From the NCBI RefSeq assembly GCF_023101765.2, contig NC_064234.1:496001-560000 (forward strand): 64,000 bases of DNA, given 5' to 3'. The stretch is from Spodoptera frugiperda. Taxonomy: Eukaryota; Arthropoda; Insecta; Lepidoptera; Noctuidae. The notes under the pieces were generated by a model, which searched no databases, was not told where the DNA came from, and saw only the letters and a program-made list of their open reading frames with translations. Below are positions 12,601 to 23,300 of this stretch, in pieces (position 1 is the stretch's first letter; each line of letters starts with the position of its first letter). The position numbers were made by a program, and so were the translations under genes.

Positions 12601-13941
12601 TTATTTGTTGTTTTGTGTTGTATCTTTGTGAACTTTCTTTTTTGTACCAATACTATATCGATTTAAAATTAATTATGTTTTATAATTATGAGTTTTGTGT
12701 ATATAATTGTGAAGTGTATGTAATACTTCTATTTTTATGTGCAATATGTTTTTATTTCCGTATAATAATCCTCATATACCTACTTGCAATGATAAAACTA
12801 CCCACGGACTACATAGCAGTCATGAGCTTACAATATGATAAAAGTTGGAAGTAGCCATTTTAAACGCTGATACAGTATTGCAGATAGTTGTTGTTTAGAC
12901 ATGTGAGTAACATATCATGTATCCACGATACCACTATAACTCAAACATGATTTCCCCATTAAAACGCCATTTCGTGGCTCATAACTTGGTTTTACAGTAA
13001 AACTCGGTGATGGTGCATTTGTTTAGGAATCATGGTGTGTTAATGTGTTCTGGTATTGGCAGCAGCATAAGTGCGCGATGTCGGGCGAGACTCCAATCCA
13101 GTCGGCGGACGGATTCCACACGCCAGCCTATTTGTCATGGAGGAAACTGCAGCTCAGCAGGGCAAAGCTCAAAGCCTCCAGCAAGACATCAGCTCTACTC
13201 TCCGGATTCGCTATGGTAAGTCTTTTACTAAATCAACTTTAAATTATGAAGTATTGCGTCGTTTTACATTAAATCCTTTGTAATGTAGTAAAGGGCGATT
13301 ATGTAATATTACAGCAATAAGTTATCTTATCGAAAATCAATACGAGATAACAAATAATTTCCGTAAAATTATTAGAAGATAACGATAGCGTAATTTGTCA
13401 ACAGGTAGCGATGGTTGAGATTCAACTTAATACGGATGAGAATGGAAAGTCGAAAGTGCCTAAGGAAATGCTAGTAGCCTTCGCAGTATGTACGACACTG
13501 CTAGTTGCAGTGCATATGCTGGCTCTTATGATAAGTACATGTATCCTGCCGAACATCGAAGCCGTTGGCAATCTCCACAGCATATCCCTCGTCCACGAAT
13601 CGCCTCACGAACGACTCCACTGGTACATAGAGATAGCGTGGGCCTTCTCCACGCTACTCGGTCTCATACTGTTCCTCATAGAGATAGCCATTCTCTGCTG
13701 GGTGAAGTTCTACGACCTGAACCCGACGGCAGCATGGTCTGCTTGCGTTGTCCTCATTCCAGTCATGATTGTGTTCCTAGCCTTCGCCATACACTTCTAC
13801 ATGTCGTTAGCCAAGCACAAATACGAAGTGACGGCCACAGGCATCAAAGAACTTGAATTGCTCAAAGAACAGATCGAAATGGGAGACCACGATGCTCGTA
13901 TGAATCATTTGCCGTTGCTCGAGCAAGGCCGCATCGTTTGA
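9622..13941 (+). CDS. Orai: Orai, store-operated calcium channel
   Basis: Orai is the pore subunit of the calcium-release-activated channel in the plasma membrane, opened by the ER sensor STIM. There are three coding exons: 9622-9723, 13063-13215 (or from 13066) and 13405-13941, all joined in phase 0, giving 263 (or 262) residues. Exon 1 begins MSVW, as in the long fly isoform. Exon 2 carries the near-invariant SRAKLKASSKTSALLSGF stretch leading into TM1. Exon 3 has the selectivity-filter glutamate in MVEIQL (residue 90 of the long form), then TM2 to TM4, the ISTCILPNIE and SPHERLHW motifs, and a C-terminal coiled-coil segment (ELELLKEQIEM) expected to bind STIM. An internal ATG at 13078 would give a 224-residue form. 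It is convergent with MORN3. Confidence 0.96.
11631..11715. mobile_element. Half-copy of the 1959-2129 MITE
   Basis: Matches the reverse complement of about the first half of the MITE at 1959-2129, sharing GGAATGCTG, TCATAAATATGAGCCTC-like and GGCTTGAAACTAGT segments, and ends with the degraded terminal repeat ATATGAGTAAG. The other half is missing or too diverged to recognise. Confidence 0.75.
12045..12251 (+). other. Short ORF with signal-peptide-like start
   Basis: An ATG-started frame of 68 codons inside Orai intron 1. Residues 1-26 look like a secretion signal: Arg-rich start, a hydrophobic core (FIGCILISIFVVIGI) and small residues around AHS. The rest has three further cysteines and no recognised motif. 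AT-rich DNA makes chance hydrophobic frames common, so it may not be a gene. Confidence 0.15.
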
Positions 13942-16900
13942 TTATCTACGTGAGTGTCCTATGTCCTATTTGGAATGTTATATTACCTTTTGTTTGTGAG
14001 TGTACACCATTGATTATTAGGTAAGTTATCATGTACTTAGATTGTTAAGATTGTACTTATTGAGTGCCAACGTACAGGTTACACGATACGAACTGTTTAG
14101 GGGCGCTTTAATTGATCAAATGTTACTACAGGGCTAATAGGTACTTGTTACTAGCCGCAAGAGTCGAATGGCTCGTACGTTTAACCCTGTAGTCTTGGTT
14201 TTGAAAATTGTGTTGTGGTAACAATGTGCCTTGTGGGAAAAATAACCTTCCTAGTGTCTTCCTAAACCAGTTAATTTTATAGGAATGTTATTAGTAGGTG
14301 GCCACGACTCATAAAACCCCAATGCAGTTACAGTTCACGCCCTGATACATGTTTGGCAAGCGGCCTTGTCAATGTCGATGACATTTCACTTTTCCGCGAA
14401 ACATCACCATAGGCACAAGGCTCAATTGGCCGCGAATTGTTATTGCGTCACAATATAAAAAAAAACAATGTCAAAAAACGGTCACACGTTAGGCAGCAGA
14501 TGAAGAAATGTATGAATTTGAGTTGAATTTAAATATGTAACGGGGTATTTTATACTTATAATAATTTTTGTTTTAAAATCTCATTTTGTATACAGGTAGT
14601 AGACACAGACAAAGTAAACTAGTTATAGATAACAATAACGAATCTCTGTTAATGTACATTTGTTGTTTATAATATCAACGACGCCATAATAGTATCGATT
14701 TGAATGAAATGAACGCCAATCTATTAGAGTTACTAGAAGTAATTAATACTGTTCCAGTTGCATTGATCAAATCCAATCCATACATATAGTTAAACATGAC
14801 GTACAAACTAATAATCCTTCTAAGTATATATCTACTATTTATAGTAATAATATTTAAAAAGAAACAAAATGTTACGAATTTGTGGACAAGAATCACCCTG
14901 TTGCTGTTTATAGATGGTTGGCCTATTTTTTAAATTTCCATTCACTGGCTGTTGCAGTCCCATTGTAATTATTGTTTGAAATAATTATGGTCTGGAATAA
15001 CACATAGGCTAATTTTAACCGGGAAAGAGGGCGATACCGCGTGCAGTAGCTAGTTTGATAATTTAATAAACCTATGTTTTCATGTGCTATGTATGTATTA
15101 ATTTCGTGCAATGCTAAAATTTAGGCTCCGAACACAATTTGAATAATTGAATGACAATTAAAAATGTTGCAATATTTTTTGTAGTACTTAGTAGGTATAG
15201 ATTGGTAAGATATTTATGTATGTACCTAGTGTACACGTCAAAGGATAATGCCTGAAATTGTATGGAGCAATAACCCAGAATCGATTAAAATATTTTATGT
15301 GTGGCAACGTAGAGTATTATACTTAATTGTATAATTATAATAGTCCTCCTTACCGATTTCGGTAACGGCGCCTTTACATAAGCTATTTTCTGTCGTGGGC
15401 CCTGATGTGACCAGCCAGACCGAACTTAGTTTTAAAAATTCCAACCACTGCTCTAACAAAATTGCAGGCTCCTGGCCGTCCGGTTATGGTTTTTCCAAGA
15501 ACTAATAGCGTATTTGTAACCTCTGATTTGCTGTATTATATTTTTCATGAATTATTTTAATCGACTCTAGGTTTTTTTTGGCATTCTCCTTTCTGTTTAA
15601 GTTTTTATCATATCACAATTCGGTCACTTACAATAATTATGTAGAATACTTATGTACAATACAATATACAATTAATGTTCACTTACGAATGCATGTGCCG
15701 TTATATAAAAATACGTAGATTTTTGGACGATATATCAAGGCGCTTATTAAATGGCACTAGACAAGATTTTTATAAAAGAGAACTGTTCATGTTAGAACAT
15801 CTAATTTTATCTTTTTTAGTTAATACCACAAGGAAACGAAATTAGGAAAGAAAAAGTAGTATCCTTTATTTAACAGAATAAGTAACTATAAAATAAAATT
15901 ACACAAAATTAAATTACAGTAGCCAAAAATCTAGTAAAACATTAAAAAACTATTATAGGTACTTACCTCGTTAATACCTATTAATCTAGGTACCTATCTG
16001 AGATGTTAACCGATTCAATGCTACATTGACTAGACATTTTTCTACATAGTACTTACATCGGCAGGTCAACATACTCCTTTCTGTCATATACGATCTTCAA
16101 CCTTATTCATTTAATATAAAATCGAAAATCCCATGAAAACATTGGCAGAAAAGAATAGCTTGACCTGCTGTGCCTGTATTAATGCATGATTAGGTTTGCT
16201 AGTAAGTCAAACGTGATCGTTCCGAAGCTTTACATCGCGAAAAGGGTTAATGTACCGTAAATGTCAGTGGAGTTATATTTCAACCGCAGCTGGGGTATAA
16301 GGCCTTGTTTATTAAAGAAAAAAATGTAAAGAACAGCAATTTAGATGATATTTTCCTCAAAAACATACAATATGGAGATCACTCATATTAGCTCAAAGAG
16401 AATAATGTACTTTTTGGCTCTTACTAGGCCTATTTCGCTCATTTTTTGTATATCGCCAGCCAAGATGATGAATGTGGTTAAGTCATAAAAGGATTCCCCA
16501 TAACATAGATTTCGTTGTAATTTTGTAACTAGGTAGGTAGCTACTGAGAATAATTTAGCAAGTCTCACGTTTAATCAACAATAAATTATTAACGTTTAAC
16601 GTGCTTACTAAAATAGCGATAATAACATCATGAAACCTCGCTAACCAGTAGATACGAACTTCATAACAACTCCTTAAGTAATTACCTATTATGAATCAAG
16701 ACTTATGCAACACGACAAAATGGCGACGGTTATATTGAAATAGTATAATCTAACTATCTGTATAATTATGGTAATTATATTTTTGTATCACAACAAGTGA
16801 CCATATCCATAGCATATCTATTTTATTCAAGTCCTTCGTCATTCTCTTACATCGCATAAGGATCTCATGATTATGGGCTCTAGTTGAACTCGAAAATAGT

Positions 16901-17353
16901 CTAACATGATAACATCTTCGTAACAGAATTATTTGAATAAATAGTACCTAAATAATTTTATGTACGTAATAGTATGGAGCTATAAACATAATTACATTTT
17001 GAATTTTAAATTATAAACATAATTTATCATAAGTACTATCGCAGCATTGAATCGGTGACCAGCCAACACCAGTGTACCTTATTTTAATTAGAGCAAGCGC
17101 TGTACACATGTCTATTAATTTGTAAGCCGAAAACTAAGGCAATAACATGATATTGACTGTATTTATTACTTAATCCAATAAGTACTGTGATATAATAATG
17201 AATGACATTATAAATCTGTTAATATATAAGTGAATTTAGTATTTAAATTGTATAATATTATTATATATATAAATAAAATGGTAACCTGTAGAATTTTATA
17301 TAAGAAATAATTTTACAATGTTGTTATTTTTAATGATCTTGTAGAACACATTA
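13942..17353. other. Orai 3' UTR and convergent intergenic DNA
   Basis: The stretch between the Orai stop codon and the MORN3 stop codon. It must contain both 3' UTRs. No gene was recognised: the frames at 14675-14896, 14923-15111 and 16383-16568 are short and lack conserved motifs. A minus-strand ATTAAA at 17329-17334, about 20 bases beyond the MORN3 stop, is a plausible polyadenylation signal. Confidence 0.6.
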
Positions 17354-20300
17354 TTACATTTGGTCGATGCATTTCATGAGGTTTTTGTCAAATTCACCCT
17401 TCTTCTGTTTCATCCAAAACTCGCTCTTTTCAAGAATTCTCTTCGGGTATTTCAATTCCACCTGTAACGAATAATAGGTACAACGTTAATAAAATTGTTT
17501 AACATTTGCCAACAACTGCCAAGTGTCAGCATGGTCTAGTCGCAGATCCTATAACTTGGTACTGGCTATCAGAATTAAAATTAAAGATTTACGACTAATT
17601 CCTTAAATCAATCTTTAAGTAGATAAGTAAGAGTTAGTACCTAAATACCTACTTAGATATTATTAAATATACTATTAGGTATGACTCATCAATGATTATG
17701 CCCATGGACACCCGAAACATCAGAGTAAAAGCATGAAGCAACACTTAAAATTTATTCTCTCTAACTCGCAAAAAACAATAAAAGTATTTCTTCTAATAGC
17801 CCATGGCCGTACGGTACGAGGCCCGCGTTGCTCTATGCATGCCCATGGCTTACATCTGTAAGGTTTGAACTGTGCTATTCTGTAACTGTAAATTCGAACT
17901 TTTCGAAGTGATCTCGATCATAGTATCGCCCGTCGTTGGTGGAGATCAAATTCACGACCACGATAAAATTCACTTAGATCTTTCAAATTGCAAGTTACAG
18001 AATAGCTTAGCTGGGCTAAAAGAGGTATCAGCTGATACAGAATCCGTCATCAACTTCATTTTGCAGACATACAGGGTCATTTGCCTATATGTGACGTTAT
18101 AGGACGTTGTTCATCGATCGCCAAGCATGCACACATTAAATATTAAGTCAAAACTTGTTTGAGTGTCCAATGATGTCATCAGCTCATTTCAGTATAAGGA
18201 AATGTGATCTACGAATACGCGGTAATATAGTGCCTACTTAAGTATTTGGTTTGCAGCGTTTTGTATAAATTCAGAATTTGTCGAATAGGTGCCTGCAATG
18301 AATATCGACCTTGTGCCTTAAGGATAAAATTCATTTTAAAAAAACTTGCAGTTGTAACTTATTTATTTTCTTTTGTTTGACGTGCGTTGTCTCCGTGACG
18401 TCATAGAGTTCATCCTGTCTTGTGTCGAATAAAAAATGTAACTGACATCACTTGGAATTTCATAGAATTGGCATTTTATGTTCATCTTCTATAGAATCAC
18501 AGTTTTATAGATATGGAGCGAAAATGTAGCAAATAGTAGGTAAATGTAGCGGGTAACTTTCTTTGCTAAATACTCTTGTATGTTGTGGAAGGAAAATTAC
18601 ATATTACGAAAAATATTTAACTCGGTTAATTATGTATTATCTACACAGCAGCTCACCTACTTAGATACGTGAATACACATAGAGGCGTCAGGCATTCTTA
18701 GCCGGTGCGGTCTACGCGTTTGTTTACGTACAATTCACACGAATTTTTCAACAAGAGTTTTTGCGACTACCTAGATATTAGCCATGCTAACAACATTGCA
18801 TTGTTTAGAAGCAATTACGTAATTTACCGTTTAATTGATCGTGTAGAAACTTTAGGTACTTAGTACTTGTTCCTTTTATAGGAAGATTGTGTGCATTACT
18901 TGATTTGATGATAATAATTATTATTATGACCTGCAGGTCATAATATCATCACATAGGAAATATTACCAACTTACTTATCTAGGTACCTATCTATAAATAA
19001 GTTCTCGAAATTCAGAACCGGATTGAGTGCTTAACCGCAAGCATCCTGTCTTGTCCACCTTAATAAGTGCAGTGACTAACTCATTACGTCTGCAAATTGT
19101 AGGTATCTGCTAGTAGCAAGTGAGTGCGAAAATTCTCAAAATTAAGTATATCTTTTGGTATAGAAATTGTCGTCATAAGACATCAGCCTTTGCTATAAAA
19201 TCTACGCAGTTGGCGGGTGTTTTGAATACCTATCGCAGATAGCCAGTCTATCCTTTACTGTAGATATCTATCTATACATATAATAAAATCGTAGAAAAGT
19301 GCTGTCTGTACATTGAAAATAAAAATAAAAAAAATAGCAGGGGTTATTGTTATGTCGATGTCGAACCCAAAAATGTAATTAACTTTTTTTTTGTCTGTTT
19401 GTCTGTTTGTCTGTTTGTCTGTTTGTCTGTTTGTCTGTTTGTCTGTTCGTCTGTGCGCGCTAATCTCAGAAACGGCTGATCCGAGTTGGATGCGGTTTTC
19501 ACGAATATATTGTGGGATGCTTAAATTTACATTTAGTGTATGTTTTATGTCAATCGGTTCATAAATAAAAAAGTTATGTCAAATTAAAGAATCACGTCGA
19601 ACATTCTATGCTTATACCATTAATCTCCGCAACTATTTGACGGATTTGGTTGAAATTTGGTACAGATATAGTTTAGAACCTTAGAAAGGACATAGATATA
19701 TTTTTATTTCAAAAATCAAAAAATAAAAATAAGAAATAAATTATTTATAAATAATTCTATGTCGATCGTTACACGACTTCGGTTCATGTTATTGTTTTAA
19801 TTTATCGAAAAAAAGTAAATAAATAGTAAAAAGGTATGAAAAAAATAATATCAATATAATAAAACATTTAGTACAAAGAAAATGCTCTAACGGAGTATAG
19901 ATAATTCTATGTTCGTTACACGACTTCGGTTCATGTTATTGTTTTAATTCATCGAAAAAAGTAAATAAATAGTAAAAAGGTATGAAAAAAATAATATCAA
20001 TATAATTAAACTTTTAGTACAAAGAAAATGCCCGAACGGAGTATAAATAAATAATCCAAGTTGTCTTTATCCTCGATAGATGGCGTTGGGATCGAAATAG
20101 ATCGCGCTATGGTTTCGTTACATTCATTTGGTTGGGTATCGGCCGAGCGCTTCGGTACTATCGTAGAAAAAGTGTATTATCAGTCGTATGATTATTTGTG
20201 TGTAGTGGTCCTGCTGTTTCGTATATTCTAAATTGGTTTCGTTGTATTTGTCATTTAATAAGTTTATTTGTTGGGTTTTCCTGGTTTTTTGGTTAAACTA

Positions 20301-23300
20301 TTTAACGTAGGTTTAGTTTGATATCGATTATTAGTAGTTACTGTAGTTAGTTTTTTTAATAAAATTGTAAGTCTAATTTATAAATTAATTAGATTAGATT
20401 TAAGTCGTTTCTTTTAAATTATTTATTTTAAGCTTGGTTATTATAGCATAGAGGATAGGTTGTAATATAGTTTCTTTTTTAATTGTTATAAATTCGTAAT
20501 TCGTAGCTTTCTTTAGTTTTAAGTTAGTTTAGGTCCGTTTTTAAACTATTTTTTCAATGCCCTAAGTGAGTATACATCTATTAAATTCAAACGCAGAGCT
20601 CATTATGTTGATTTTTGAAGAGTTCCCTGGAATATCTTCCACATCTCATTTTTGAAGAGATCCCGCGAGATCGGGAACTATGTGGTTAAAACCAAAAATT
20701 TGCCGGAAGTCACTATTCCACGCGAACGAAGTCGCGGGCAAAAGCTAGTAGTGAATATGACTATGAGTAACAACTTGTGTAAGCTGAATGGGCATTTAAA
20801 TATCAGGACAATAATTATCGAGCAAGAACTATGTAAACTATAAAGCGATGTGACTAGATTTTTCGTAGTAGTTTCTTTTTATAACAAGGTAACACCAGGG
20901 TGTTTATTGCAGAAACCTATTTAAGCTATAGATGCGAAGGCGCTTATAATCATTTATTATCTATATTCTAAAGATATTGTGATTGAGGCGCCAAACACTA
21001 CCCAGGTACTGAGATATTTAGGTAGGTACTGTGTAACAATATAATTATATCCACTTATTGTTACAGTGACAAAACCTACAAGTCACATGGATTCTTATTG
21101 TTCTATTGTAGGTAGGTTGTACAATACGACATAACGCTAAGTGCTTATTAATTCGGTAAGTAGGTACTTAGCTGTAGTTAAGTGCTTACCAAAAAGAAAT
21201 ACTGACCAAGAGCAAATTGAACTCGTCCATCTAGAGTATAAATACCGTATGTGTACCTATTACATAATGTTTAACTTAAGGCTTGTGTCAAAGAAGTAAG
21301 TATCTACACCTAACAATCTACCTACATACTTCGTCGTGATGTTTCTTTGCTTTCATACAATATTAAAATTTTATGACCAATTCATTTTAAAATTAATCAC
21401 GCAATAGGCACTTATGCTAATTAATGTTACCTACTTACTCACCTTTGGTATAGGATAAGGCGTAGGTCTCACGCAGGACTGTCGCACCAATATATCGGAC
21501 ATCTTGGACATGACACAGATATCATTCTCCCAGCATCCTTCCTGGATCTGGCCGGTCCGCATGTGGTAGAACCGTCCGTAACCATTCTTAACGTCATTTT
21601 CAAAATGCCCTTCGTATCTATTCCCGTCAGCTGCGTTCAACCGAAAAATGGTTAATTCAAGGTTGAAAAAATAATCAAATACTTATGTGTAGTTAAGTAG
21701 GTAGGTAGGTACTTAGTGTGTTTGCAAACAGCGTGCGTTTACAATATCAGTAAAGGCTACATCAACCTCCACTAATCTCAACATCCTACAAGAAACTTTG
21801 AACTTTGTCGCAAAGTTATAAGGTTGAAAATCTATGGGATAACTTAATGTGCTGCCGTTTCTAGCTAGTTCTTATCGTGGGAACTGTTGCCGATATAAAC
21901 AAAAGAAGGTAACTTCAAACTGGCTGCGATTACAACGTTTATACAGCCGATATGGGCACATCTGTAGGTCGCAAGTGGTCGGACTTCCGGCGTTTATAAG
22001 ACTTCTCGACTTCTCGTGCGGTTGATAAAAGATGATTTCGTGAGATAGATATTTCTCGGCGCATTGATATGTTGGGTTGAATGCGAAGTTTGTATTATGA
22101 AGTAAAATCATTTACTTCACATGTAGGTACGTAGGTGTGTGTACCTAAGCAGTCTTCGCAAATATTGCCCCACGCGCCGTCTAGACGTAGGAATGTATGT
22201 AGGTACTTTATCTACCTAATTCGGCTAAAAATAAAAAATCTATGTGTTTCTGCCTAGGATAATTCAGAACGCATTTTATATTTTTTTTTTTTTTTTTTAT
22301 TGTTAAATGGGACGACGTTTGGCCGCTATCTCACCTGATGGTAAGTGATGATGTGGCCTACGATGGAGCACGTCTGCCCATTAGCAACCTATTCACTCGG
22401 GCTTTGAAGACACCCAGGTTATACCCATCAGGAAACACAGACTCCGGCAAGGAGTTCCACTCCCTAGCAGTTCGCACAAGGAAGCTTGAAGCGAAGCGCT
22501 TCGTGCGTGTGGGTGGGATATCCACCATGACGCCTCGCCGATTGTCTTGTGGTTCGATGATGGAAAGGACTAGGAGGAATCAAGTTGTGCAATTCCCCCG
22601 CACACTCTCCGAAATGTATCCGGTAAAAAACGGAAAGGCTTGCGACCTTGCGCCTGTGTTCAAGGCTTTGAAGCCGGGCCTCCACAAGCGCATCATCGTT
22701 GATGAGCTTCTTGGCACGCCTTTCAATGTGTTCGAGCGCATCCAGCTGGCATTTAGCCGAGCCGTCCCAAAGGTGAGAACAGTACTCCATACATGACCGA
22801 ACCTGCGCTTGGTACAGGCTCAGCAGTTGTTCTGGTGTGAAGTACCGTCTCACCTTCGAGAGGATACCCAATTTCCTACCAGCCAGATGCGCCTTCGACT
22901 CTATATATGAGCCGAAGTTTAGCGTTGGCGATAGAGTTACGCCAAGAAGCTCTAGATGATCCGATACTGGAACAGATACATTTCGGAAAGTAGGAGCCAG
23001 CGGAAATTGACTCCGTTTGGCGGAGAATAGACACGCCTGGGTTTTGGTAGCGTTGAACTTGACCAAGTTGGCGTCTCCCCAATCGGAGACCGCCTTCAAG
23101 GACGAGTTCAACCGTTCGACCATGGATTCTCTTAGAGACTGGATCTGTGTTCCGCTAGTCCGCGCATCGGACACATACCTTTCAACAACTGTGCTGTCAT
23201 CTGCATACCCAAAGATACCGGGCTTAAGCAGGTCGTTGATGTGCAGCAAAAAGAGCGTTGCTGAAAGTACTGACCCCTGAGGAACTCCGGCGTTGATGCC

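Larger units (their letters stand above)
9724..13062 (+). other. Orai intron 1
   Basis: A 3.3-kb intron between donor GTATGA at 9724 and the tandem acceptor at 13058-13065. It holds the half-MITE at 11631-11715 and a short signal-peptide-like open frame at 12045-12251. Near 11082-11095 it has the palindrome ACCCCGAAGGGGT, a motif common in lepidopteran repeats. The rest is AT-rich. Confidence 0.75.
17462..19266. other. MORN3 intron 4, left part
   Basis: Intron DNA left of the Helitron-like element. It contains a probable MITE (17874-18006) and a 24-bp perfect palindrome (18922-18945). No exon was recognised. Confidence 0.7.
19267..20748 (+). mobile_element. Helitron-like element (Lep1 type), non-autonomous
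   Basis: The left end is TC following a host A (TCTATCTATACATATAAT) and the right end is CTAG before a host T. Just before CTAG there is a short GC-rich hairpin (CGCGAACGAAGTCGCG), as in lepidopteran Lep1 Helitrons. The 1.48-kb element contains an eight-base tandem array near 19392-19455, a duplicated unit of about 150 bp (19751-20046) and no Rep/helicase frame. It lies in MORN3 intron 4. The ends are assigned by motif, not by comparison with an empty site. Confidence 0.7.

Noticed and set aside
13488..13856. Plus-strand frame of 122 codons
   Set aside because: Shifted-frame shadow of Orai exon 3.
14125..14193. ACTACAGGG...CCCTGTAGT inverted pair after Orai
   Set aside because: Only 9-bp arms 51 bp apart with no further symmetry; too weak to call an element.
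19392..19455. Regular short repeats as a possible CRISPR array
   Set aside because: The 8-base units are directly adjacent with no spacers, in a eukaryotic Helitron-like element.
22338..22796. Open frame of 152 codons on the plus strand
   Set aside because: It is antisense to the 3' part of the LINE reverse-transcriptase gene and has no domain of its own; the several other plus-strand frames between 23000 and 25100 are the same kind of shadow.
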